From contig OZ037895.1 in NCBI GenBank assembly GCA_964035575.1, positions 868,001 to 932,000 on the forward strand: DNA of 64,000 nt, written 5' to 3'. This stretch comes from Rhynchopus sp. YZ270_cl-10. Taxonomy: Eukaryota; Euglenozoa; Diplonemea; Diplonemida; Diplonemidae. A program made the position numbers and the translations under genes. The notes under the pieces are model-generated. The model had not been told where the DNA came from, searched no databases, and worked only from the letters and a program-made list of their open reading frames with translations. Of this stretch, positions 45,877 through 57,427 are shown in pieces; within the stretch, counting starts at the first letter, position 1; each line of letters opens with the position of its first letter.

Positions 45877-47208
45877 TGTATCAGGCCTGAGCGAGGCTTG
45901 TTCGGCCTCGTTGCGTTGTATGTTATCAGAGCATTGTTATGTATAGAGATTACACCCGTTCATAAAGTCCTCGTCGAAGCTTGCAAGCAAACCTCTTAAG
46001 AGAATTGTTGTGTTTTGCACGAAGACCTTTTCTTTTTATTCAAAAAAAGCGTACCCTGTTAACCCTCTGCTCGCAAAGAGGGTTGGCCAATTAAATTATT
46101 CTTTTTTTTTTTTTGTTTGTTTTTGAAATTAGAAATTTTGCAGTTCTCGAATCCTCTCCAAGTTTTACGGCGAGGGGGAACCGATGTGTTACTTTTGCTG
46201 GGCTGCGGAAGGGTGGTCTTCTGTTTTTGTTCTTTTTAAAATATGCATTATTCTTTTTTTTTTTTTTTTGCAATCTTAATAATTTACTGCATTTTTTTTC
46301 TTTTGAACCTTTTGCTAACAGAGAGTGCATATCATTTTTTTGTGAAGATAGTCCTTTGGACTCTGGTCATATAGACAACTTAGACGGGTTTCTGTTCACT
46401 AAAAAAATTTTCATTTCACAGGAAAGTTTCGCGTCTTGTCTTTCAATTCGACTCAAGCCCATCTCTTCACGACACGCCTCTTTGTCTTCTCCCTTCTTTT
46501 GCCACGCCTCTCTAGCAGAAGCCTCTGTTGATTTTCAACAGTCATTTGGTTAGTGTTTTTCGACCCTCTGTGACTTCAATTTACTCGGGGTTGAAAACCA
46601 GCAAAACCCCGTACCCGCAAACCCACAGACCCGAGTATGCTTTGTCAACCAGACCCTGCCATGACACTGCGGGGTCCACACCCCCCCCGGTCATGACACC
46701 AAGGTACTCTGTCACGAGAGGGTTTTGTATTTTCAATTTTTTTTTCTTTCCTCCTATTTTTTCATTTATATTCAATGAGTTCAATGTCTGGTTAAATGTC
46801 AGATCATGTTTTCACTGTTTTTGTGGCTCGGCTGGGAAATAATACAAAAAAGGTGACGACAGTGTGCTGACCATCTATAGGGTGGCTGACCGTTGTCACA
46901 TTATCAAAAAAAAAAAGAAGAAAAAATAAATAGCCTGCGAAGAAGACTCTTCAAGCAGAGTACCCACAGCCAAGAAGCCTAAAACAGAGAGATATGCATT
47001 GAAAACAGGGTTTTATCTCCTTATATGTTAGTGGTCCCTAGACCGGGTAAAATAAAAAAAAAAATATTTACCCGGTCTGGGAAAAAAAAAAAAATATCCA
47101 CCCGGTCAGGCCCAAAAAAAACCAAAATGATAAATCTTGGGGGTACCTCACGCAAACCTCTGAGAGTGACCAGAAATGGCCTCATGAACAAAGTGACCCC
47201 GTCACAGC

Positions 47209-47340
47209 CAGAACGCGACTCAATTGGTCAAACGCCGAAGGAAAAGGAAGCATGCAGCATGGCAAAAGGAAAAAAGTAGCGTACCGTGCGCCTGCGGCGC
47301 AAGATTGCAAGCCACCTATGACATAGCTTGGCTGTAAAAT
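47209..47340 (+). repeat. Family H repeat, intergenic copy
   Basis: Matches 10305-10440 in SR-gene intron 2 through GCGACTCAATTGGTCAAACG, AAGGAAGCATGCAGCATGGC and GTACCGTGCGCCTGCGGCGC. It lies next to ACCGGGTA palindromes (about 47040-47100) in the same composite block. Confidence 0.65.
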
Positions 47341-47651
47341 GCGCAATTTTAAGCACAATATTTAGAAATGTTGCGTACCGTGGCTTCGCCAAGAACCTTT
47401 GCCATGACTGCCGTTTCTTTTTGTAGATGTCTATACGAGGAAACGTCCGCACGCTACCGACCTGACATAACTTTTTTGCTTATTCCGCAAAGATGGGGAA
47501 CGTGAGATGATATGCAATATGCGAGTGAATGCAGCAATTTTAACGGTTTACCGGGACATTTTCGCCGGAGGCGAAAAAATTTTTTTGACCACTTTTTTGC
47601 CAGACCGGGTAGACCGGGTAGAATTTTAAAATGTTTTTTCAAGATAAAACC

Positions 47652-48264
47652 AGAGTCCTAGCTTGCCTGGGTCAGTGGGTCAAGCTGACCCAAGTGCCTG
47701 GGTCGCGACCCACGAAAAAAAAAAAAAAAGGGAATTAATTAATTTGGAAATTGGGAAATTCTGATTTTTTTCCCTCTTTGGGGGGCCCACCACCATTTCT
47801 GGGGTAAGAAAAAAATATCGACAAAAAAATCCGGCACCGTCCAGGGCTGGGCCCAATTTTTTTTGCCTGCGGCGCCATTTTTCCTTTTTTGCTCCGCAAA
47901 AAAGGGTTCGTAGAGTGACTCTGTGGTGTAAAAAGCTACATTTTTACACCGTACCCTAATTTTTTTCGCCTGCGGCGCCATTTTATATATTTTGTGTTGG
48001 GTGATCTATGAACGGGGAGTGATTTTTATGGTTATAGTAGAGTTCCATTTAACGTTGTGAGCAACTCACTAGTCGTAGTGACCAAAATTTGTATCAGTCA
48101 AGAACTTGTCCATTTTTCTGAAATGACCCCACCACAGTGAGGGTAGAGCTCGGAAAACCCAAAAAAGCCAAGACAAGCCCCCCAAGGCCCAAAACCTCTG
48201 CTGACCCAAAAAAAAAATTCTGACCCAGATTTGGCATTTTTTTTCAAAACCAAGCTAGGACCCT
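47652..48264. mobile_element. 613-bp element with 9-bp target duplication (Mutator-like?)
   Basis: GATAAAACC lies immediately outside both ends (47643-47651 and 48265-48273). The element ends are AGAGTCCTAGCTTG and its reverse complement at 13 of 14 positions. A 9-bp duplication is typical of Mutator-like elements (established knowledge), but the terminal repeats are short and no transposase is seen. The interior contains GCCTGCGGCGCCATTTTT twice and one reverse module of repeat F near the right end. Confidence 0.7.
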
Positions 48265-48289
48265 GATAAAACCCTGATTGAAAAAAAAG

Positions 48290-48320
<31 letters not shown>

Positions 48321-48418
48321 ATATCGTTGTTGCCCCCAGTATTTATCCCCATTATTCTTCTCAATTTATGATAAGGCCATCCTTCAAACAGCCTTAATGT
48401 ACTGCTTATAACTGTTCT

Positions 48419-48455
<37 letters not shown>

Positions 48456-51400
48456 CACTGCTTGTTTGCAATTTTTTTTTCCCCTTACACGGGATTTTCT
48501 TCTTTCTTTCCCCATCACTTTCAGTTTCTCATTGTTTTCTATCATGTTTATAGAAAATAATGAAGCCATGCACACAAACCACAAAAAAAAAAGGGGGGGG
48601 GGGTGTTAAAAATTTCTCGTGAGCCATTATTATCATTTTAGCGTTTCAGTTTACCGTAGAGGGAGAGAGGGTAATAGAACCGGTACTCAGAAAAAAAAAT
48701 AGTGGAGTTCATCCTCGGGTGTCTAATCAGTCTACACTAATACAACCAAGTTTTCAAAGAAAAATATTTTAAAAGACAACAAATTACAATGACCTTTTTC
48801 GAACAAAACTACCATTTTTTCCCACCCATCTTCACCCACTTTTTCTACATCTTTTCGTGATTAATGTCAGCAGCAAAAGGTGTTTTCCCCCTCCCCTTTC
48901 TTCCTTTCCCATTGTGCCTAAGCAGGATAAGGCTTAGGTATATCTTCCCTGCCCCCCTTTCTCTCTCTGACTTCACGTCTACAACACTACTAATCAAAAA
49001 AATAAACAAAGCACTTTCAAGAAAAAACATTTTCAAACTGTCCCCCTGCCCCCTTTCTCTTTGTTTTTTCTTTTTTTTCTCTCTTTTTCTCAGATGTGTG
49101 TATGTGCGAATAGCACATTTCACCTTTCAAGACTAATTTAATGATGTGTAAGGCATCTTCCTCTTTCAACCCTTATTCCAAGACTATCCTTGCAGTAAGA
49201 CAAGCAACCACCCTGCCTCAGCAGGGTATATGAAATAAAGGAATCTCTTAGGGTGGTGACAAAAAAAAGTTGACGCAAAAAAAGAAAAAAAAAAATAGCG
49301 TGTTCTGAAAACAAAAAAAAATCTTAGTTTGATCTTGCAATTTGATATTTCTTTTGTTTTGTATTGTTTTGCCGTGTCAGCATGTGAGATGTGCCTGGGT
49401 TAACGTTAAGAGAGTCGGACCATGACACTATAGTGTCGTGCATAAGTCTGGTTTCGTCGTTTAGCTGGAACATACGGTGACACAGGGTAGGGGTAATACT
49501 TTTCGAAACTAGATTGCTATCAAATCTGTTGGTGGAAATCATGTTGTTTTTTCCAACAGTGTTCAGGTGATTAAGCATTGCCTTAAATCCATTTGATTGA
49601 AGCTTTTTTTATTTTTTTTAATTTTTTTTTTTTTCAGTGCCTGCGTCCCAGAGGCGGGTTGCACTATCAACTTCTTTTTTTTGTTCTTCTTTTTTTTCTT
49701 GGTTTAAAATGCGTATTTTGCAGAACCGTCCGAAAAGGTCCAGTCTTCTACAAAAAAAAGCGCAAAATATCAAATTTAAAATAGGAAAAAAAAAATGATG
49801 TACAGGAATCAACACAAAATCCCTCCAATACTTTGCTTTTCTCCCAACCAGGTATTCAATTAAATCACACGATGATGTAACGAAGCTTTTTGGTGATATG
49901 ACATGTTACATGACATGCTTCATGACACGCTTTGAACATAACATGTAATAAGAGATGCGTCACCATGTCACATTTACCCAGGATCGTGCTACCAGAGCCA
50001 CAAGAAAGGATACTGTAATGATGTTCGACCTTTTCAGGATTTTTTTTTACGGTCGATACTTTATACGAAAATGGCAACGTCAATTATCTCGCTTCTGCTA
50101 ATTGCTGGACGAACTGCATCTGTACCTTTCAGTGGTACAAAGAGGGCTTCGACCCACATTGTTTACAAGCCTTAGGTTTCCCCTATCTAGGTACTTAGAC
50201 GATTTGTCAAAAAGGCAAGAAAAATAGCAACAAATGCGTACAAAAGAATAAAACAATTGTTTCTTTTTGATAAATAATTCAACAACCCCCCCCACTCTTC
50301 TTCCCTCCTCTTTCCCTCTCTGTCCATTCTCCTCTATCTCCCTTTACTTAGAAGTAGCGTCCACAGTCTGAAATGCGTCAGGAGCCCACCGAACCCCGTT
50401 GCGCCAATCGTTTGACGCCAAGTTGGTTGTGTGCCCTAATGGAATTGCATTCCCGCAAAGATAATTTTTTGTTTTTGAACTTGAAAGATGTGGGTGTGTG
50501 TGCACGAGAGATACATTCATCTTGCAAGTTTTTGTATTTTTTGTCGTTTCTCGTAACAATCTCAGAAATAAGGTTTCTGGACAAAAAAAGAAGGGTTAAC
50601 AAAGCTTTGTCGCACAATAATAACACCGTTTAAAGAGTGCAAGTCCTGGCCACCCCACGAAAGGTGGGTGCTTAGGTGATTGTTGGGGCAGAAATATTTT
50701 TTTTTTTTGTTGTGGAGCTTTCTCGGTGTCCACACTAATACAAAACAAAATTTTTACAGAAAATTGAGATATCTTTTACCCAAAAGCTGGTGTAAAGTGA
50801 TTGTCGGCACAATGAAAATAACACAACATCAAAGCGAAATGGTGTGACAAAAGCTGACCCCTTTCTTTTATTGGTCCAAGTGTGCTGGTGGCAATGTGTG
50901 TGTTCACGGTGCCACAACAGAGAGACGACTGCACGTTACGAATCCCCTTTTTTCTCCCAGCTCCCCAATATTCTCAATATTTTTCATTAATCTGTACGGT
51001 GTTATAATATCACCAGTTTTCCACACAAAAAAATGCCCCTGCCGTTTTCAAACACCCCCCTTTTTTTTGTTGGAGTGTCAGTGCCTGCGTCCGTGGTGGC
51101 TGTATTGTGATAATTGTCATATTACAGTAACACAACAAACGGTGGGGTAAAAAACTAAGGTGTGTTTTTTGGGATTTCAAAAACTCTAAGGAGGGTTATT
51201 ACCCCACCGGATGTTTTGTTGTGTTTACTGTACATAGTACACATCACAACAGATGTATCGTGGCATGACAGAACCTAGTTTTCGTGAACTTCTCATCATT
51301 GTCTTTTTTTTTTTGTCCACAGGGAAAGGGGATGAAGGTTGCGTCTTCCAACCCCCACGCACTGTTGGTTTTCAAAAAAGAGATTTTTTTTAAACAGAAT

Positions 51401-53153
51401 AGAACACCGAGAAATATATCCCTCACTAGCTGAAGGGTTCCCCACTGTGGGTTGTTGTTTTTTGTTTTTGTCTCCCCTCTCAACTTCTCTTTAAAATATG
51501 TCTGTAACCTGCGAGGCTTTTTTTCATTCATGAGATTTCTCTTTTTTTTGGCACCACTTCCATCGCCAAAAAATGCAAAACAAAAATTACAAAAAAAAAC
51601 CCCCCTCATAAAAACCCAAACCATTTACATCGATCTGTGTAAAGTGACTCAGCCCAGTCAGGCTAAGATTCATCTTACCAATTTATTTTCTCCCTTCATT
51701 TATCCTTTGTCTTTTTTTTTTTCCAATGTTACTTTTTTAAAGTTTAAGGTGACTAAGCACGAGAGGCTTAGGGTCATCTTACAAACTTTTTTTTGTTTTT
51801 TGTTTTTGTTTTCTTCTTGACCACCTTTCCCCACACAACCCGCACAGCCACGGTTTGAATACCGTTGCTTGCTCAGTTTTTTTTTTTTTTTTATTTTCTC
51901 CCCTCAGTTTTTTCTCCCCTCTGATGCACAAGGAAGGTAGATCTTCTTCCGTTCGTCTATTGGGGATTTGTCCCATTACAATTCCGTTCCTCTTTTATCA
52001 TTACGCTGAAGAAACCCGATGCAAAAGAGAGAAAAGCGCTCCTGTGAGTTGCCCCCCCTCCCCCTTTTTTAAAAAAAAAGGGTCCTGGGCTGGACCTTAA
52101 ATTGCATCCGGGGGTCCGTTCCTCCAGAAACTCTATGAAGGTGTTGACCGCTCGAATCGATGTCTCCTACCTGAGAGATTACCAAAACAGGAGGTGAGGA
52201 GGGGTATGCGGGGCGTTTTTGTGCCTTCAGGGTCTTTTTGTTTTTTTTTTTCTTCCGGCAACCCTGCCTCTCTATTAGTGCATAGCCTTTGTCTTTCTTT
52301 TTGGGAGCACCAGGAACATTAAACAGCGGTCAGGACAGGACTCCGGTTCTGCTACACCTTAAGCGAAAAGGGTGAGGCCTGTCGGTACAGCATGGGACGC
52401 TAGAAGAGAGATGTTGTGACACCCCTTGCTCTCTTGTCTCGACAATTCGTTCACGAAGAGTTGGGTGAAGCGAACGGGAGGATCTGTAAGCTCACAACTC
52501 TTCAACGGAAGGTGGGCCGCCGGCTGACGAGCGGTTGTGAACCGCCCTCGTTCTCTTACGGTACGGGCCAGTCATTAGGTTTCCTTTTTACATCTTCTGT
52601 TGTGGGCCGCAGGGTACTTGTGCTTTCATCCGGGGCTGGCATCGTACGTGGGTCAGTCGGAGGTGCCCACATCAATAACTTCAAAAAAAAATTTTTTTTT
52701 GTGCCAAAACCGGGTCTTTGTTTGTGCGCTCAAAAGCCGGGCATAACAAAAAATGTGGAATAAGTGTGTGTTGATGTTTGTGAATCAAAGTGAACCAAAC
52801 AGACCATTGCAAAATCATGCTTTTGTTTTCACATTTGTTGACCCCAGGCGGCTCCAATCTTTTTAATACCGGCAACTAAAATATTACTATGTAAAAAAGG
52901 GATGCAAAGAGATCATCTAATACAAACTGGTTCCTTTTAAAAAGGGGTCATACCAAGAGTTTCCCTTGAAGGTCTCAAAATCCACTGCGACACTCTTCAC
53001 ATACGAGGTGTACCGTGGTCAGGAGCACCAATTTAAAGAAAAAAACAACGGCATCTAATTTTCAGCAACCTTCCCCCACCCCCTACCCCTTCACAACCTC
53101 TCCCTCTCTCTCCACCCTCATTATTTATCCAGAAGTGCACATAGCGTGAAACA

Positions 53154-54026
53154 ATGATTCTCGAGGACGCATTGTACCAAGCAGGGAACATGCTGACTCG
53201 CGCGTTGTTAAAGGTTTGTACAGCACCGTTGGAACGTGTTCGTATTGTACTGCAATGCCAAGATTGCCACCCCGAAATTGTCTCAGGTCACCTAGAACGT
53301 TACGACGGTATCTGCAACACTATTTCCCGTATCCTCGCAGAGGAGGGCTGGAGCGGTCTCTGGAGAGGCAATCTTGTCGAACTATTGAGGGTCTTACCGT
53401 CTCAGGTGGCCACCTTTCTTGTCAATGCACATATGAAGTCGCTCTTCCCTCGGGTAACGAAAGAGCAGCAAATTTGGTTTGTTCTGGTGAACCTATGTGT
53501 GTCAGGGATTGTCCGCGTTGTGGTGGCGATTATGACCTTTCCGTTGCAGTATACGAGGTTTCGGTTGGCTGCGGATGTGGGAAAGAAGAAGCAGTTTTGT
53601 GGTATTCAAGATTGTGTTGTGAAGACGATGGACGGTCCTCAAGGGGTTTACGGTTTGTTTCAAGGCTCTGGGGCAACGGTGATACATACCGTTTTGTGTC
53701 GTGGTGTGCATTTCGGGGCGTATTCATCAATTCGTTCAGTACTCCCGGTGTTCACCGGATCGCACGCTACCTCGGGTTTTGCTGCGTTCACTCTCGCAGC
53801 TGCTGCTGCATACCCATTCGAACTTGCCAGAGCCAAGCTCCAAATGCAAGCAGACCTCCCCCACGAAACCCTCAAATACCGCAACGGCTGGCACTTCATC
53901 ACAACAACCATAGAACGCAAAGGGGTGTTAGCGCTGTACGATGGGTTCTCAGTGAGGGTAGCTCATATCTTGGCGACAACATTGTTGACTGCCTGGGGGG
54001 ACATCGCGAGTGTAGTGCTGGCGTAG
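53154..54026 (+). CDS. Mitochondrial carrier family protein (ADP/ATP-carrier-like)
   Basis: A single 290-residue exon with the three-repeat carrier layout. Repeat 1 has APLERVRIVLQ then EEGWSGLWRGNL, closely following ADP/ATP carriers. Repeat 2 has FPLQYTRFRL then GLFQGSG, with Gln in place of the acidic residue of PxD/ExxR. Repeat 3 has YPFELARAKLQMQ then ALYDGFSVRV. The adenine-nucleotide hallmark RRRMMM is absent (ARAKLQM instead), so it is probably not a canonical ADP/ATP exchanger even though repeat 1 is so similar. It is expected in the inner mitochondrial membrane or a related organelle. The ATG follows a TTTATCCAG acceptor-like site 20 bp upstream. Confidence 0.88.
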   Translation: MILEDALYQAGNMLTRALLKVCTAPLERVRIVLQCQDCHPEIVSGHLERYDGICNTISRILAEEGWSGLWRGNLVELLRVLPSQVATFLVNAHMKSLFPRVTKEQQIWFVLVNLCVSGIVRVVVAIMTFPLQYTRFRLAADVGKKKQFCGIQDCVVKTMDGPQGVYGLFQGSGATVIHTVLCRGVHFGAYSSIRSVLPVFTGSHATSGFAAFTLAAAAAYPFELARAKLQMQADLPHETLKYRNGWHFITTTIERKGVLALYDGFSVRVAHILATTLLTAWGDIASVVLA

Positions 54027-54313
54027 GAGGGAATTAGATAGGGTGTAGAATTGAGGGGAGGAGGGGGGAGAGGGGAGGGGGAGGGGGGTGGGATGAAATA
54101 AAAGCCTTGCCAAAGTGTTTTTGTTGACTAAGTACAGTAAGGCTTTAGTTAGGCCTTACGAACGTCTTAATTTTTTTTTTTTTTGGGTTTCGTTGCTTTT
54201 TTCTGATGAAAACTGTCCTTACAAAAAGGCATGGGGAGGGTGTACCGATGCATGCTGCAAAATTGCGCACATTGCACCCCCCCTTTTTTGAGAAATAATA
54301 AAAGATGTGCAGA

Positions 54314-55276
54314 GGGGTGGCATCAAAACAAAAAACGCGGACAATGTCCGCGTTTTTGGGGGGGGAGGGGGGGGGTCTGAAATTCCAGAAAACGCGGACA
54401 TTTTGGGGTTTTTTTTTCCTGGAAATTTTTTTTCTTTGCCGGGGTTGTACACGATTTTGACCAAAATTTATAAAAACTCGTCCATTTCGGCAAATTGACC
54501 CCACCACAGAACCGGCGGATTCAGGAAATGCAAATGCCGGTGTTTTCGGGCAAAATAAAAAATACAAGATGCCCGCGTTTTTTTTTGCAAAATGTACACG
54601 CATGGGGGGCCCTAAAACCCCTGCTACCACGTGTTTCTACAGGCAAACACTTGGACCCATTGACCTTACACGACGGGTTTTGACCAAAATCAAGAACTTG
54701 CCCATTTTGGCAAATTGACCCCACCACAGAAAGGACGGATTCCGGAAATGCAAATGCCGGTGTTTTTGCGCATTTTCATGGTTTCAGCATCAGAGAGAGA
54801 AAATCTGCGTTGTGGGATTTACCTTGGCCCCTTTACCTTACACTCATTTTGACCAAAACCAAGAACTTGGCCATTTCGGCAAATTGACCCCACCACAGCG
54901 CGGACAGATCCCGGAAATGCCAATTGCGGCATGTTTTGGGGCTGAAAAATTTTCACCAGAAAATTTTTTTCAGCAGCATTTTTTGGCCGAAAATGGGCCC
55001 CGTATTAGTGACCGGGCTCATATTTTCAAAAATTTAAGTGGTCAAAAAATTGTCCAATTTTCGAGATTGACCCCACCACTTTCTGGACGGATTCCGGAAA
55101 TGCCAAAAAACTGTGTTTTGGGTCACGAATTTGCACCCCGTCACCCAAAAACCAGCAAAAAATAGGGGGAAAAAAAACCAAAAATGTCCGCGTTTTGGGG
55201 GGGGGGGGGGAGGGGGGGGTCTGAAATTCCCCAAAAACGCGGACATTGTCCGCGTTTTTTGTTTTGATGCCACCCC
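54314..55276. mobile_element. 963-bp element with 48-bp perfect terminal inverted repeats
   Basis: The ends begin GGGGTGGCATCAAAACAAAA and match for about 48 bp without difference. Each end also contains the internal palindrome CGCGGACAATGTCCGCG. AGA flanks both sides (54311-54313, 55277-55279), a possible 3-bp duplication. The interior is four reverse-oriented modules of repeat F. There is no coding sequence. Perfect long ends suggest recent activity or gene-conversion upkeep. Confidence 0.8.
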
Positions 55277-55495
55277 AGATATACATCATTTTTTCTTCTT
55301 CATGTATTTCTTCTTATTTTGCATGAAATGTGATACATAAAAATCTAACAAATGAAATCGCCTTTAAATATTCGCTGCTGATGCATAGCATTTTTTTTGT
55401 TTTTTTGGTGCTACAGGAAATGAGTCAACGACCTGTCAGCGACCTGTCAATATCGGGGGGGGTGGGTCATTTTTTAATAGTACTTAGCCATTTTC

Positions 55496-55718
55496 AGGTA
55501 CACAGGTACACAGGTACACAGGTACACAGGTACACAGGTACACAGGTACACAGGTACACAGGTACACAGGTACACAGGTACACAGGTACACAGGTACACA
55601 GGTACACAGGTACACAGGTACACAGGTACACAGGTACACAGGTACACAGGTACACAGGTACACAGGTACACAGGTACACAGGTACACAGGTACACAGGTA
55701 CACAGGTACACAGGTACA
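55496..55718 (+). repeat. Octamer tandem array (GGTACACA)n
   Basis: About 27 uninterrupted copies of an 8-bp unit read CAGGTACA. It is open in several frames on both strands because 8 bp cycles through them, so the predicted YTGTQVHR-type peptides are artefacts. Array perfection implies recent expansion. Confidence 0.95.
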
Positions 55719-55795
55719 TAATCTGTGGTGGTCAAAAGTGCAAAATCCACACGTTCTATCTTGTGCATCCCAGCTTGAACGACTCTTTGCCGCTT

Positions 55796-55833
55796 CACAG
55801 CTGGTCTGTGAATGTGTTCACAGACCAGCTGTG
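55796..55833. repeat. Perfect 17-bp hairpin
   Basis: CACAGCTGGTCTGTGAA pairs with its exact reverse complement across a TGTG loop. It sits at the border between the octamer array flank and the minus-strand open frame 55795-56133. A hairpin this perfect is unlikely by chance and may mark an element end. Confidence 0.7.
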
Positions 55834-56167
55834 GTAGTAGAAATCACCTCCAGCTTTGAGGGGCTCAGGGCTGTGTGACGCTGCTGATTTCGACACGTTG
55901 CCGAAGCAGCGATCGCGCTTGGTGTGGTTTTGTGTATCCCAAAAGGAGTCATCACTCAAAGCATTTTGACTAAACGTCTGAACGTTCTGAACCTGGAATC
56001 GATAGCAGACAGGAACAAGAGGATGGGCAGGCAGCGCCTGCCCGACCTGTGTGAAGTGAATCAGTGATTGCCTGACAGATGTCTGGGTAACCGTGTATTC
56101 TGTGTGGGTATCCATGTCCGGAGTATATCCCATTGTCCCCTTACATTGTGATTTACGCGTAACTTTT

Positions 56168-56640
56168 TTTTACATGTTAGCCACATGTCATTTGACATGT
56201 AAAGTGACATGTGCCACAGGTGAAATGACCTGCTAAGAACATGTCATTTTTAGGTGGCACATGTCATTTACTTCACCGTCGTGTAGGGTCCGCGCGGGGT
56301 ACCCCGGGGTTTGGGGAGCACACGGCGGTGAAGTAAGTTACATTACATGGAATGTTACATGTGAAAAACCGTTACACGTAAATGACATGTAACTTCACAT
56401 GTAATGTAACAGTTACATGTAATAGTTACATGTGATCATGTTACATGTGTCGATATGTACAAAACCTACCCACCATAATTTTCACAACGATTTTTGAGGA
56501 TTTTTTAGGTCTTACCAGAAATCACCGCCGAAAGCTGCCCAGAACCACCCCCAAAACCATTGTACCACTACCTGATTTCGCCACCTGTACCACATGTAAC
56601 AAAAGTTACATGTAATACCACATGTACCACCCGTTACTTC
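56168..56640. repeat. Field of ACATGT palindromes with an inverted-repeat core
   Basis: The words ACATGTAA, TTACATGT and GACATGT recur more than fifteen times. In the middle, TACTTCACCGTCGTGT (about 56269-56284) faces ACACGGCGGTGAAGTA across a G/C-rich 36-base loop. A smaller cluster of the same words occurs at 49896-49950. The composition suggests an AT-palindrome-rich miniature element; no clear end or duplication was found. Confidence 0.6.
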
Positions 56641-57427
56641 GTGTACCCTGAGGGTCCGTATGGGCCACTGTGTGTCTGTGTGTGTGCCCCACCAAAAAAT
56701 CGCTAAGGGCCGTTAAAAAATGACCCCCCCCTATGGCAACGACCTGTCAGCGACCTGTCAATATCGGCCCCCCCTGGAGCACCATTTTTGTTTTTTTGTT
56801 TTTAGTGCCTTGCGTCCGCCAATGAACGGTGAGGCGTTTGCACTTTCAACTTCCCTTTGTATTTCACATGCCGGTGAAGTAAATGACTTGATTTGTGGTT
56901 TTGCTTGTGGCTTCGCCGTAGGGTTTTCCGTCGCGCAAAGTCGCATTTTTTTTTTTTTTTTTTGTTGTTTGTATATGAAACAATTTTTTTTTATACACAG
57001 TGCGACATTCCGCACAGGTTTTCTTGCTCAGCGCTTTGCGTTCGACGCGTTTTGCACTTTTTTTGAACTTCACCTTTTTCGCAACCCCCTTTTGGTGTTC
57101 TCCTTTTGTTCTCAGGTATTGTGTTAATCTCATAAAAGTATTTTTAAAGGTCAAGAGACGTAGGCTCATCTAACCAACCCTTTCTCTTTATTATATTTTT
57201 TTTTTTTGTACATCCTTCCCTCATACAGGGACAGGAGGCACTACAAAAAAAAGCTCCACTATTTTTCTCTGATTAGATTGCACTCGTTTTTACAACCGGC
57301 GTCTTAGCTCGTTCAAAAAAAAGCAGTAGCGTCAACCTATCCTGATATAGTCCCCTTTCCTCATAATCCTCCCACCTTCCTTCAACACCACCCCTCAGAA
57401 CAAACCTTCAAACACACTAATAAAACT

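Larger units (their letters stand above)
41162..53153. other. 12-kb gene-free repeat block
   Basis: No supported gene on either strand. Contents in order are family B (about 41313-41370), the 41761-42147 element, family C (42661-42720), family K (42862-42950), more family B (43414-43454), module repeat F copy 2 (44574-45277), a hairpin at 45802-45876, family H (47209-47340), the 47652-48264 element, family A (48914-48947), family B (49637-49674), family K (50126-50212), family A (51649-51685 and 51746-51786) and family I (52616-52685). A minus-strand frame at 49324-49578 (84 residues) is of uncertain meaning. Positions 52090-52600 are less AT-rich and show only the block shared with 30909. 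Confidence 0.6.
54027..57427. other. Spacer with a foldback element, octamer array and ACATGT palindrome field
   Basis: No supported gene. Contents are a diverged family A copy (about 54124-54170), the 963-bp element 54314-55276, a partial family E copy (55419-55460), an octamer array (55496-55718), a perfect hairpin (55796-55833), a minus-strand open frame (55795-56133), the ACATGT field (56168-56640), a family E end (56737-56783) and family B (56803-56852). Confidence 0.6.

Noticed and set aside
49324-49578. 84-residue minus-strand gene
   Set aside because: Composition is moderately protein-like, but no family, splice signals or flanking element could be recognised and it opposes the strand of every gene.
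55496-55718. CRISPR array
   Set aside because: There are no spacers; the array is a simple 8-bp tandem repeat in eukaryotic DNA.
55330-55878. 182-residue frame with repeated VHRYTGTQ
   Set aside because: It is a translation of the octamer tandem array, open on both strands for that reason.
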